Shown here: piece by piece, positions 10,563 to 19,684 of the stretch
Position numbering within the stretch: the first letter of the stretch is position 1
How the letters are laid out: each line of letters starts with the position of its first letter
From: Bacteroidia bacterium
Lineage (GTDB): Bacteria > Bacteroidota > Bacteroidia > M30B66
NCBI GenBank assembly: GCA_018401705.1
Contig: JAGYKL010000006.1
Span: 1-64,000, forward strand
DNA length: 64,000 nucleotides
Reading direction: 5' to 3'
Notes under the pieces: generated by a model
What the model was told of the DNA's origin: nothing
What the model saw: only the letters and a program-made list of their open reading frames with translations
The model's database searches: none
Translations under genes and position numbers: made by a program

Positions 10563-10721
10563 CTTCGACAAGCTCAGCAGGACATTCGACAAGCTCAGCA
10601 GGTATTTCGACAAACTCAGCACCCGTAAAGTAGCAACCTCTAGAAATCTTAATTTTCAGTGGCTTGATGTTTATTAAGTCCTTCTGAGCTTGTCGAAGAA
10701 GGACTTTCGACAAGCTCAGCA
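10563..10721. repeat. cluster of TTCGACAAGCTCAGCA palindromic-type repeats
   Basis: Five copies of a short unit close to TTCGACAAGCTCAGCA lie upstream of the giant surface-protein gene: direct copies near 10563, 10584, 10605 (one mismatch) and 10704, and an inverted copy near 10684. The inverted and last direct copies form a hairpin with a stem of about 14 bp and a short loop (10684-10719). Units of this kind are, to my knowledge, widely scattered in intergenic DNA of Bacteroidota and resemble REP elements. Here they also create a false N-terminal extension of the downstream reading frame. Confidence 0.8.
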
Positions 10722-10835
10722 GGCACTTATGGCAGGCTCAGTGAGACCTTATATCCCAAAATGCTTGTGCATTTAAGAGTCATATCATAAAGCATCTACA
10801 AGCTTTAGTTTTTGAAGAATGGGCATAGTTAATAC

Positions 10836-13800
10836 TTATACCCTAACACCAATTACACAAACGTCATCTATCTGCTCAAGCTTGCCTTTCCAATTCATGA
10901 ATGCCTCTTCGATGAGCTCTTTTTGCTTTTCCATGGTTTCATTCTGAACCGACAAGAATAATTTTTTCATATTGCCTTTCATGAATTTCTTGTCCTGTGG
11001 CCCTCCAAATTGATCGGCAAAACCATCTGAGAATACATAGAACACATCACCTTTTTGAAGCTCTATTCTATGCGTGGTGTATGGTTTAGGCTCATCAAAA
11101 ACTCCTATGGGTTGTTTATCGGCCTTAATTTCAATGAGCTCATTATTTCGGATGAGCCAAAGTGGATTATTAGCTCCTGCAAATTCCAGGATATTATCTT
11201 CAACTGAGCATAAGGCAATGTCCATTCCGTCTTTTACTTCCTCTTCAGACTTTTCAAATTCCCGAATAACAATCTCTCTGGTTTTATCTAAAATCTTTCC
11301 AGGCTCAGTGATGCCGTATTCTCTCACACTTCGGTTTAAGCCATTATTACAGATTACCGATACCATTGCTCCAGGCACACCATGACCTGTGCAATCGGCA
11401 GCAGCAAAAAGAGTTTTTCCATCCTTCTGTTCCATCCAGTAAAAGTCTCCTGCTACAACATCTTTGGGTAGATAAAGTATGAATGAATCAGATAAATACT
11501 CTTTGACAATTTTTGGAGGAGGTAAAATAGCGGTTTGGATGCGTTTGGCGTATTCAATGCTGTCTTTTATTTCCTTGTGAGCAACTTCAATCACTTCTTT
11601 TTGTCGTTGGGTTTCCTTTAAGGATTTTTCTACTTCTTCCTTTTGTTCTTTAATGACAGTTGTTGCATTGTCAACTTCCTCTTCAAGCTCTTTCTGGCGT
11701 TTCTTCAGAGTAGCTGTCCTTAAGCGAACCGTTCCAATTAATAGAAATATTCCGGCACAAGCATAGCCTCCTCTGGCCCACCAGGTATGGTACCATGGTG
11801 GCAAAATAGTAAAACTATATTCAAAAGGCTCACTCCATTCACCACTTTCACCGATAGCGCAGACTTTAAATGTGTGTTCGCCGTAAGGAAGATTGCGATA
11901 ATCAGCTTTTGTTTCTTTAGTTGGTTCGCTCCAGGCCTTATCAATTCTCTCTATCAAATAGGAATATTGAATTTTATGTGGTGCGCTCCAATCGATAGCC
12001 GCATAATGGAAGGTGAGTGAATTCTGTCGGGACGACAGCTCCAAATTAAGAGGGTAATTCTCAAAACGTTGTACACCGCTAAATTCAATCTCTTTGCCAA
12101 GATTATCTGATATGTTCCGGTAATCAATAAAAGCTTCATTGATCAGCAGCTGTTTTAAGAAAATTACTGGTGAATGTTGGTTTATAAAGTGTTGGTTCAA
12201 ATCCAGCATGGTTAGGCTTTTTCCACTGCCCCAGTATATGCGGTTCTTGCTGTCTAAACATACACTGTTAACAAAAAAGTCACGGGCTTTTAAGCCATCA
12301 TTTTTTTCAAAACGAATAATCTGACCTGAAAATTCTGATTTATTAATTTTACCTGCCTCCTGTTCAGTTAGACTGAGAGTTTGTAAAGCAACCCTCTCCT
12401 TTGAAGCGCGTAAGACAGGCTCTAATCTAACAAATTGATTTAGTCCATTATGTGTGCTTAACCAGAGGTTTCTGTTTTTATCCTCTGTAATAGAATAGAC
12501 GATATTGTTACTTAAGCCTTCTTTTTCGGTAAAATGGGTAAAAGAATCTCCGTTGTAGAGGCAGACCCCTCCGCCATCAGTGCCGAACCAGAGATTTCCG
12601 TTCTCATCTTCTAAAATGGACAAAACCCTATTTCTACTTAAGCCTTCTTTTTCAGTAAAATGGATAAATGACTCCCCATTATAGCAGCTGACCCCCCCGC
12701 CATTAGTGCCGAACCAGAGGTTCCCATTTTTATCTTCTAAAATAGACCTAACCCTGTTGTTACTTAAGCCTTCTTTTTCAGTAAAATGGGTGAAGGATTC
12801 TCCATTATATCGACTGACCCCTCCGCCATCAGTGCCAAACCAGAGGTTGCCGGCTTTATCCTCTAGAATCGACAAGACCCAGTTACTACTTAAGCCTTCT
12901 TTTACAGTAAAATGGGTGAAGGATTCTCCGTTATAGCGGCTGACCCCTCCACCATAAGTGCCGAACCAGAGATTTCCACTTTTATCTTCAATACTTGAAA
13001 AGACCCAGTTACTACTTAAGCCTTCTTTTTCGGTAAAGTGGGTAAACGATTGCCCGTCATAGCGGCTGACCCCTTCGCCACCATTGCTAAACCATAAGTT
13101 TCCGGCTTTATCCTCTAAAATGCACAAGACCCAGTTGCTACCTAAACCTTCTTTTTCGGTATAATGGGTGAAGGAGTTGCCGTTGTACTTGCATACTCCT
13201 CCGCCATGAGTGCCGAACCAAAGGTTTCCGGCTATATCTTTCAATATCGAGGTGACATGATTATTGCTTAAGCCTTCTTTCTCAGTAAAATGGGTAAAGA
13301 ATTTTCCGTTGTACTTGCTCACTCCTCCGCCCCAAGTGCTGAACCAGAGGTTACCTATTTTATCCTCGATAATAGAAAAAACACTATTGTTACTTAAGCC
13401 TTCTCTTACAGTAAAATGGGTGAAGGATTCTCCGTTATAGCGGCTGACCCCTCCACCATCAGTACCAAACCAGAGGTTGCCGGCTTTATCCTCTAAGATG
13501 GATAAGACCCTATTGCTACTTAAGCCTTCTTTTTCGGTAAAGTGAGTAAACGACTCCCCATCATATTTGCATACTCCAGCATTAGTACCGAACCAGAGGT
13601 TGCCTATTTTATCCTCTTTAATAGAATAGACGCTATTGTTACTTAAGCCTTCTTTTTCAGTTAAATGAGTGAAGGATTCTCCGTTATAGCGGCTAACCCC
13701 TCCACCATCAGTGCCAAACCAGAGGTTTCCAATTCTATCCTCTATTATTGACCTTACGATATTATTGCTTAAGCCTTCTTTCTCCGTTAAATGGGTAAAC

Positions 13801-14600
13801 GATTCTCCATTATAGCGGCTAACCCCTCCCCCATTTGTGCCAAACCAAATGTTTCCATCTTTATCTTCTAAAATTGACTTAACCCTGTTGTTACTTAATC
13901 CTTCTTTTACAGTAAAATGGGTAAACAATTCCCCGTCATATTTGCTCACTCCGCCATCTGTGCCAAACCAAAGGTTTCCATTTTTATCTTCTAAAATTGA
14001 CTCTACGTTTGAGCTGTTCATACCTTGATCAAGATCTAGGTATTGCAGATTGCTTTTTGCGGCATCTTTAAACATTGGAGGTAATGCTTGAATGGGTTGA
14101 GGCTGGTAGGTGGAAACGGTTTTGCCTTGGACAGTGATAGGCACACCGGTAGGAACCTTGTCGCCTGTACCATTGACAATGTAATGGCCGGTGTCATTTG
14201 GAGATATTTCTTCTAATAATATGATGGTTAGAGAATCCCTGTTTATTGGTACTACCATTAGTTCATCAGGAACGAAATGAACGTTGGGTTGAGCATCTTT
14301 TTTTGTGAGTTGCTCAATTGGCGGCACTATGTAAGTTTGGGGTTGAGCTACATTGTCAACTAGTATTCTATTTCCTTTGGAGGGAATTGGCACACCGGTT
14401 TTTACTGTATCTCCCAATGAGTTAATTATTGGCTCTATACTATCCCCTGTTACTGGATTTATGGCATACCCCTCTTCGGTATTTAAAGCAATGATAGTAG
14501 GTGAAGGAAATATAGGCGGAGGGGTGTTCCCAGTCTCGTCACTTTCTGAACAACTAGCCAAAAACAGTATGGCTATAAGTGATTTTACTAATGTTTTCAA
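10836..14600 (-). CDS. ligand-sensor propeller protein with SpoIIE (PP2C) phosphatase output
   Basis: A 1254-residue membrane sensor. It starts with a lipoprotein-type signal (lipobox LAS-C, Cys17). Residues about 45-165 hold two similar segments with TGVPI. From about 200 to 725 come 12 nearly identical 42-residue blades (GNLWFGTDGGGVSRYNGESF, then EGLSNN and SILED) plus a degenerate thirteenth, the two-component-regulator propeller type. A Y_Y_Y domain follows (about 840-930), then a transmembrane helix (about 940-960), a charged coiled coil (961-1017) and a SpoIIE/PP2C phosphatase domain (1018-1254) with the metal-binding acidic motifs VVAGDF, AADCTGHG, FSDGFAD and IDD. In related sensors the output is usually a histidine kinase; here it is a Ser/Thr phosphatase, expected to act on a phosphorylated anti-sigma-factor-antagonist-like partner. 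Ligand and target are unknown. No neighbour is clearly co-transcribed. Confidence 0.9.
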   Translation of the reverse strand: MKTLVKSLIAILFLASCSESDETGNTPPPIFPSPTIIALNTEEGYAINPVTGDSIEPIINSLGDTVKTGVPIPSKGNRILVDNVAQPQTYIVPPIEQLTKKDAQPNVHFVPDELMVVPINRDSLTIILLEEISPNDTGHYIVNGTGDKVPTGVPITVQGKTVSTYQPQPIQALPPMFKDAAKSNLQYLDLDQGMNSSNVESILEDKNGNLWFGTDGGVSKYDGELFTHFTVKEGLSNNRVKSILEDKDGNIWFGTNGGGVSRYNGESFTHLTEKEGLSNNIVRSIIEDRIGNLWFGTDGGGVSRYNGESFTHLTEKEGLSNNSVYSIKEDKIGNLWFGTNAGVCKYDGESFTHFTEKEGLSSNRVLSILEDKAGNLWFGTDGGGVSRYNGESFTHFTVREGLSNNSVFSIIEDKIGNLWFSTWGGGVSKYNGKFFTHFTEKEGLSNNHVTSILKDIAGNLWFGTHGGGVCKYNGNSFTHYTEKEGLGSNWVLCILEDKAGNLWFSNGGEGVSRYDGQSFTHFTEKEGLSSNWVFSSIEDKSGNLWFGTYGGGVSRYNGESFTHFTVKEGLSSNWVLSILEDKAGNLWFGTDGGGVSRYNGESFTHFTEKEGLSNNRVRSILEDKNGNLWFGTNGGGVSCYNGESFIHFTEKEGLSRNRVLSILEDENGNLWFGTDGGGVCLYNGDSFTHFTEKEGLSNNIVYSITEDKNRNLWLSTHNGLNQFVRLEPVLRASKERVALQTLSLTEQEAGKINKSEFSGQIIRFEKNDGLKARDFFVNSVCLDSKNRIYWGSGKSLTMLDLNQHFINQHSPVIFLKQLLINEAFIDYRNISDNLGKEIEFSGVQRFENYPLNLELSSRQNSLTFHYAAIDWSAPHKIQYSYLIERIDKAWSEPTKETKADYRNLPYGEHTFKVCAIGESGEWSEPFEYSFTILPPWYHTWWARGGYACAGIFLLIGTVRLRTATLKKRQKELEEEVDNATTVIKEQKEEVEKSLKETQRQKEVIEVAHKEIKDSIEYAKRIQTAILPPPKIVKEYLSDSFILYLPKDVVAGDFYWMEQKDGKTLFAAADCTGHGVPGAMVSVICNNGLNRSVREYGITEPGKILDKTREIVIREFEKSEEEVKDGMDIALCSVEDNILEFAGANNPLWLIRNNELIEIKADKQPIGVFDEPKPYTTHRIELQKGDVFYVFSDGFADQFGGPQDKKFMKGNMKKLFLSVQNETMEKQKELIEEAFMNWKGKLEQIDDVCVIGVRV
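12480..13990 (-). repeat. tandem 126-bp coding repeats (propeller blades)
   Basis: Within the sensor gene, about 12 consecutive 126-bp units encode 42-residue blades. Neighbouring units share long stretches of DNA identity, for example the recurring block that encodes RYNGESFTH. Such closely matched direct repeats can expand or contract by recombination, and are easily collapsed in assembly, so the true copy number in the genome may differ. Confidence 0.85.
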
Positions 14601-14839
14601 TACTTATCGTCTTTATAATCTCAGGAGAAAAGCAGATTCTCATTTGCTACTCAACTAATAGATAAAGGACTAATATACTAAAAGAAGAAAAGTGAAGGCT
14701 TATTTGTTAAGCCCATATTGAACCAGATGTTAATGCTATTTGTCCTGTTCAAGTCAGAGAATTGAATTACTTATCGTCACAAGAAACCTGAAGGGCTTCT
14801 TGCGACAGCAGGGAACAGCAGGGCTATTCCAAAAGACAA
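14601..14839. other. intergenic gap with a weak hairpin only
   Basis: No convincing gene is seen on either strand between the sensor gene and the small ORF. An imperfect inverted repeat around 14774-14807 (GTCACAAGAA paired with TTCTTGCGAC, one mismatch) could fold in RNA, but no run of T follows it on either strand, so it is not called a terminator. Confidence 0.4.
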
Positions 14840-14992
14840 TTAATCTGTTGATTCTTGAGAAGACGAATCCGATGAGTTGTGCTTTGGTTTTCTTTTGTAG
14901 GTCTTTTTACTTTCCTGCACTTTTGTGGGAGGAACAGGCCCTAGCTCTTCTCTTGTTTTCTTCTTGAGGTGCTTTAGGACTTCCTTCTTCAT
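14840..14992 (-). CDS. 50-residue basic small protein, translationally coupled
   Basis: A short minus-strand frame starts with ATG at 14992 and ends with TAA at 14840. It encodes 50 residues: a Lys/Arg-rich N-terminal half (MKKEVLKHLKKKTREELG), a PPTK segment, then KKTYKRKPKH and a Ser/Gln-rich tail. Its ATG overlaps the TGA of the preceding gene as ATGA, a classic coupling arrangement, and codon use looks natural. There is no signal peptide or membrane segment, so it should be cytosolic and probably binds nucleic acid or the ribosome because of its charge. The KKTYKRKPKH stretch faintly recalls the basic tail of the ribosome-rescue factor ArfA, but that similarity is too short to rely on. 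Function unknown. Confidence 0.6.
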   Translation of the reverse strand: MKKEVLKHLKKKTREELGPVPPTKVQESKKTYKRKPKHNSSDSSSQESTD

Positions 14993-15513
14993 TTCTCAGT
15001 AACTCTTGTCAGGACAATCTTTTGCGAGGCAGAAATAGGGTATGATTTAACTTCAGGAGAGTCTTCTCCATCAAATTGACGGGAGAATTCTGCCAAGTCA
15101 GTTTTCCCGGATGGGAAAGTGACCCTTAGCTCTTCGTCTTTCATGGAGTATAAACCAATTATAATAGTTCCTTCCACTTCCAGTATGCTCCAGAGTTCAT
15201 TGTCGAAGTATCTGCAAGGAATGATGATTCCGTCTTGTTCATCAATTTCATAAATACCTTTAGAACTATCTCTTTCGCGCAAGAGATAATCTTTAACAGT
15301 ATTAAGCTTGGGTGAAGAATAGCTGGTTTTCCAGGAATAAGTGCCTGGAATATCTGTTTTAGCTATTTCCAAGCTTACCTTAATCGTATCTTGGTGTCGT
15401 TCGGGATAAAAAGTTAGTTCTCCTTGCCAAATGCCCATCCAAGAGCTTGGAAAACTATTCTGCGCTAACAGCGCAAAAGGGAATACTAACAAAAGAAAGA
15501 GAAACTTTTTCAT
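14989..15513 (-). CDS. secreted hypothetical protein
   Basis: A 174-residue protein with a clear signal peptide (MKKFLFLLLVFPFALLAQ). The mature part begins SFPSSWMGIWQGELTFYP and is strand-rich, resembling small lipocalin-like or DUF-type periplasmic proteins in which an N-terminal G-x-W-x-G motif opens a barrel; this fold is a guess. Its ATG shares a base with the stop of the upstream M23 peptidase gene (TAATG), and its own TGA overlaps the start of the 50-residue ORF, so the three form one tightly coupled unit. The pairing suggests an envelope role, but nothing in the sequence identifies a substrate. Confidence 0.75.
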   Translation of the reverse strand: MKKFLFLLLVFPFALLAQNSFPSSWMGIWQGELTFYPERHQDTIKVSLEIAKTDIPGTYSWKTSYSSPKLNTVKDYLLRERDSSKGIYEIDEQDGIIIPCRYFDNELWSILEVEGTIIIGLYSMKDEELRVTFPSGKTDLAEFSRQFDGEDSPEVKSYPISASQKIVLTRVTEK

Positions 15514-16391
15514 TAAAAAACCATGTGTGCCTGAGGATCAATAGGTTTGCCCTCGAACCAAAGTTCAAAATGTAAATGGGGCGAAGTGCTTAATTCTCCT
15601 GAGTTTCCTGTAATAGCAATAGGGTCACCTGCATTTACCTTTTCACCCTCCTTTTTAAGTAATACTGAATTATGCTTATAAACAGATAGCAGATTGTTGC
15701 TATGCTGAATCTGAATAACATGTCCGGTTTCACTGGTCCAGCCTGCAAAAATCACTGTTCCGTCGAGTGTTGATTTTACAGCTTCATTTTTAGGAGCAAC
15801 CACATCAATACCAAAATGTCTTTCAGCAGGATTAAATGTGGTAGTAACCTTCCCTTTCATCGGAGTAAAGAAGTGATAACTTGAAATTTCAGAAAAATTA
15901 TCGCTTCGCGCAGTTTCACTAAGATTATATTGATCTTGTTCTTCCACTTCATTTCTAAAGCGGGCTTCTTCCGCCGAAGGCGTGAGGCTTACAGCATTTA
16001 AATCTGGCTTTTTACCTCTTGAAAGAGTATCACCTTTTTCACCAACTCTGCCATCAATTACATTTTTGATATTGTCGATAAGCAAATCCTTTTGACGGGC
16101 ATTTTCTTCCAAAGAATCAATCACACTGGCAAGCGCAACCAAGTTTCTGCGCGTTTTTAAATCGCCGGCATAGCCGGGAATGTACTCTCGCATTGGTGTG
16201 AAAGCAATTACGAAAGTGGTAATAATTATTAATCCGATTACAGTTAAGCCGGCAAAAGTAAAAAGGTTGAGGCGCGAAAGTTTGAATGAATAACGTTCTT
16301 CAAATGTTTCGTCATTCATTACAACAAGCCTGTATTTATGGCGTAGCTTGCGTACAAGTTTTTGTCTTCGCTTTTCAGGCAACTCTGTCAT
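15513..16391 (-). CDS. M23 family metallopeptidase (LytM-type)
   Basis: A 292-residue inner-membrane-anchored peptidase. A basic cytoplasmic N-terminus is followed by one transmembrane helix (about residues 31-56), a coiled segment, and the C-terminal M23 domain (about 180-285). Zinc-binding motifs are visible: HFGIDVVAP (H-x3-D) and HLHFELW (HxH), with VYKHNS between them. The family cuts peptide bridges in peptidoglycan or acts as a regulator of such enzymes. The start follows a 157-bp gap shared with the divergent sprE/porW gene. It heads the three-gene unit that continues through 14840. Confidence 0.92.
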   Translation of the reverse strand: MTELPEKRRQKLVRKLRHKYRLVVMNDETFEERYSFKLSRLNLFTFAGLTVIGLIIITTFVIAFTPMREYIPGYAGDLKTRRNLVALASVIDSLEENARQKDLLIDNIKNVIDGRVGEKGDTLSRGKKPDLNAVSLTPSAEEARFRNEVEEQDQYNLSETARSDNFSEISSYHFFTPMKGKVTTTFNPAERHFGIDVVAPKNEAVKSTLDGTVIFAGWTSETGHVIQIQHSNNLLSVYKHNSVLLKKEGEKVNAGDPIAITGNSGELSTSPHLHFELWFEGKPIDPQAHMVF

Positions 16392-16505
16392 AAGCGGGCT
16401 AAGTTCTTAAATTTCATTGCTTGTTTAATGACAAAATGAGAAACAGGTAACATTTTGTTGTGAGTAACCTTTGATGATTGAAGAAACAAAATCCAAGAAA
16501 TAAAA

Positions 16506-16513
16506 TAATTTTG
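16506..16513 (+). promoter_or_regulatory. candidate -7 box (TAATTTTG) for sprE/porW
   Basis: TAATTTTG fits the Bacteroidota -7 consensus TAnnTTTG and lies 35 bases before the TTG start of the sprE/porW-like gene. No -33 TTG at the ideal distance is evident, so this is a moderate call. Confidence 0.45.
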
Positions 16514-16548
16514 CGCCTAAACAGTTATTCTCGCAAACCTGTTCATAA

Positions 16549-19192
16549 TTGACAAATAACGTTACAAACCGTAGAATCCTTTATTTGCTGCCTGTTCTAG
16601 GCTTAGCACTGCTATTGCATTCATGTTCTACAAAGAAAAACAAATGGCTTAATCGCACATTTCACAATGTAACATCTCGTTTTAACGGCTATTTTAATGG
16701 CAATGAAACTATAAAAGAGGCCGAAGCGATGTTGAAAACTGCTCATCGCGATAATTACTATAAAATAATTCCTGTTTATCCAACAGGCAGTTTAGAAGAC
16801 TCGAAAACCATTTTACCTCTTTCTGATAAAGCAATCAAAAAAGCATCGGTTGTAATTGCCAAGCACTCAATGATGATTCGAGGAAAAGGAGTATTGCAAG
16901 TAATAGACGATAGTTATTTGCTTATAGGTAAATCGATGTTTTACAAGCGCGACTATTATGCGTCGCTTGATGTTTGCCTATGTGGCGAGAGATCCGGTGA
17001 AGAACAATAAGAAGGATCCTATTCAGCATCTTGCAAATATCTGGCTTTGCAGGGCTTATGGTGAATTAGGTATGTTTAGCGATGCCAGACTCGCTATTGA
17101 TCGTTCTTTGAATGATAAGACAATGCCCGAAAAAATCAAAGGAGCTGTTTTTGAAGCATTTACTGATTATCATTTAAAGCAAAATCACTATACCGAAGCC
17201 TTAGAATCTGTTGATGAAGCTTTAAAGCACATTAAAAAGAAAAGGAACAGAACAAGATTGCTGTTTATAAAGGGTCAATTACTGCAAAAGTTAGGAGAAT
17301 TAAAGAAAGCTTCAGATACCTATGCAAAGGTGTTGAAAAGTAATCCAAGCTATGAAATGTCTTTTTATTCTCAAATCAACATAGCACGTTGCTTTGATTC
17401 AGAATCAAAAAACAGCCAAGAAATCAGAAAGCTTTTGGCTAAAATGCTTGCAGATCCTAAGAACTTCGACTTTAACGACCAGATACATTACGTTTTAGGA
17501 GAGCTCGAATACAAGGAAAACTTTAAGGAGAAGGCTATTGATGAATACAACACTTCGGTGAGGGTTAGCACGAATAACAACAACCAAAAAGGGATGTCTT
17601 ATTTGGCAATTGCTGAAATATATTTTGATGACAGAGAGTACAGACCTTCTGCTGCTTATTATGATAGTGCTATTACAAATTTGAATAAAGATTATCCAAA
17701 CTATAAGCAAATTGAGATAAAGCGAAACAGCTTAGCTGAATTAGTTAAGAAGTATACAATTATTGAGAAATACGATAGCCTCTTGCGCATGTCGAAATTA
17801 AGCGAAGCTGAGTTGGATAAAGCTGTTCTCGAGATCATTAAAAAAGAAGAAGACGCTCGTAACAGAGAGAAAGAGAAGCAAGCATTAGCTATGATACAAG
17901 CTTCTAGTGGAGGTGCAAGTGGCGGAAATTCATTTGGAGGAGGACCCGCAGGGGGAGGTAATGGACTTTGGTATTTCTATAATCCTAGTGCTAAAGGTTT
18001 TGGTTTTACCGAGTTTAGAAAAGTCTGGGGCGAAAGAAAACAGGAGGATAACTGGAGACGGAAAAACAAGGAACCGGTTATACAAGTCCAGGATAAAGTT
18101 GAGCAAGACTCATTGCCTGTTGATGAAAAAGGTGAAGTTAAAGTAATGACTAGAGAAGATAGCATTGCTCAAGCCAGAGAAAGGTTATTAGCCAATTTGC
18201 CCCAAAACGATGAGCAAAAGCAAGCTTTTGCAGATTCTGTTATGGAAGCGTTTTATGATATTGGCTTGATTTACAAAGAAAGACTTAAGGATTTAAGAGC
18301 TGCCTCAGAAACATATGAAGAGTTCCTGAAAAAGTATCCCAGGTCTAAAAACGAGGCAACTATTTTCTATCAGCTTTATAGAATTTACTTGACTATGCCA
18401 GATGCTATTAAAGCAGAAAAGTATAGGAAACTCATTTTAGATAATTATCCTGATTCTGATTACGCTGCAATAATAACAGACCCTGAGTTCTTCAAAAAAG
18501 AAAACCTCTCACAAGCTGCAGCTGAGAAGTATTATTCAGAAACTTATAGAATGTATCAAGCCGGCCAATATGAAGAAGTGTTAAACCGATGCAGAAAGGC
18601 TGAGACTCAATACGAAGGTAATGAGCTAGCTCCAAAGTTTGGATTGTTAAAGGCTATGGCCACAGGGCGTTTGAAAGATGTTGATGCGTTTAGAATGAGT
18701 TTACAGGCTGTTGTTGCAAACTTCCCGATGGACACTGTGAGGGTAAAAGCTGAGCAATTGCTACAAAGCCTCAATAAAGTTCAAGGAATTGTAGACAAAG
18801 ACACTATTAAAACGCTTGAGAAGCCAAGCTTTATTTACAAGGCCGATACTTTGCACTATTTTGTGATTATAGTTGAAAGTGTAACGCTAAATCTCAATAG
18901 TCTCAAAACCAATTTGAGCGACTTTAACAATGAGTTTTATTCTTTAAAGGAACTAAAAACAAACTCTAGGCTACTCGGAACTAATTATCAGGTCTTGATG
19001 ATTGAAAGTTTTGAGAATAAAAAGGAAAGTCTCGACTACCTAAAAACACTCATTGATGATGATTATGTGCTAACTGCAATTGACCAGCAATTGATTGAAA
19101 TGTTTGCCATAACAGCTTCTAATTATAATTTATTGATGAAGGAAGGAAACGTAGATGAATATGTAGACTTTTTTAGACGTGTGTATGAATAA
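16549..19192 (+). pseudogene. sprE: SprE/PorW-like T9SS lipoprotein, reading frame broken once
   Basis: Two overlapping frames together encode one TPR lipoprotein of about 880 residues, the usual size of SprE/PorW. Frame one runs from a TTG start at 16549 (an in-frame TAA lies just before it and no ATG fits) with lipobox LHS-C (Cys26) and the family segment HNVTSRFNGYFNGN. Near 16969 the homology passes to the other frame (ATGTTTGCC at 16970, continuing FAYVARDP) and runs to 19192 with several TPR motifs, a Gly-rich linker and a C-terminal domain. A one-base insertion or two-base loss explains the switch. SprE/PorW is required for T9SS function and gliding. The 2.2-kb downstream frame is intact, so a sequence error is more likely than a dead gene. 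Confidence 0.85.
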
Positions 19193-19228
19193 GTCTAATT
19201 TCATTCTGAGGCGCTCTTCAAAAACATA

Positions 19229-19236
19229 TATCTTTG
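19229..19236 (+). promoter_or_regulatory. candidate -7 box (TATCTTTG) for the bactofilin gene
   Basis: TATCTTTG matches TAnnTTTG and sits 25 bases ahead of the bactofilin ATG, in the short gap after sprE/porW. The matching -33 element is weak. Confidence 0.45.
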
Positions 19237-19261
19237 ATTTTTATCCGAAAAAAACCCGCTG

Positions 19262-19684
19262 ATGTTCAATTCAAAAGAGTCAAAATCAACAGAAACTGGT
19301 ATTTCAGGAACCAACCAAATTATGTCAGGCACAACCCTTACGGGTGATGTTGTTTGCGATGGCAATATTCGCATTGACGGCACTTTAAAAGGAAATCTTG
19401 TTGCTAAAGGCAAGGTGGTAATTGGTGCTAGCGGCATTGTTGATGGAGAAATAAACTGTCAAAATGCCGACATTTCTGGAACAGTTAAAGCAAAAGTTAC
19501 TGTTTCAGAACTGTTAAGTCTAAAGGCAAGTGCTAAACTTTCAGGAGATATAAGCACTAATAAGTTAGCCATTGAACCCGGAGCAAACTTTTCAGGAGCA
19601 TGCAGCATGGGAGGAATAGTTAAAGAATTCTCCAAGCATGGATCAGCCAGCGAAAAATCAGAAGCCAAAGAAAAAACAGCTTAA
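19262..19684 (+). CDS. bactofilin (polymer-forming cytoskeletal protein)
   Basis: A 140-residue protein whose core (about 20-120) is made of short repeating beta-strand segments rich in Gly, Val and Ile (TTLTGDVVCDGNIRIDGTLK, GKVVIGASGIVDGEI), typical of the bactofilin right-handed beta-helix. Bactofilins polymerise without nucleotide into filaments beneath the membrane and help organise cell shape or envelope synthesis. The flanking tails are polar, as usual. It overlaps the next gene (atpZ-like) by 47 bases and has a TAnnTTTG box upstream, so it likely leads an operon that continues into PBP1A, a fitting partner for wall growth. Confidence 0.92.
   Translation: MFNSKESKSTETGISGTNQIMSGTTLTGDVVCDGNIRIDGTLKGNLVAKGKVVIGASGIVDGEINCQNADISGTVKAKVTVSELLSLKASAKLSGDISTNKLAIEPGANFSGACSMGGIVKEFSKHGSASEKSEAKEKTA

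Noticed and set aside
1980-10622. N-terminal extension of the giant protein to 10622
   Set aside because: The extra residues come from palindromic intergenic repeats; a normal signal peptide begins at 10433.
12480-13990. CRISPR-like array
   Set aside because: The 126-bp units are coding, in frame, without spacers; they encode propeller blades.
14774-14807. Terminator of the small ORF operon
   Set aside because: The hairpin is imperfect and lacks a T run on either strand.
14740-14967. A 75-residue plus-strand ORF
   Set aside because: It is antisense to the coupled 50-residue ORF and rich in Cys, Leu and Phe without a domain; the minus-strand ORF has better support.
16958-16985. Programmed +1 frameshift like that of prfB
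   Set aside because: CTT is present, but there is no in-frame stop at the slip point and no upstream Shine-Dalgarno stimulator; a sequence error is simpler.
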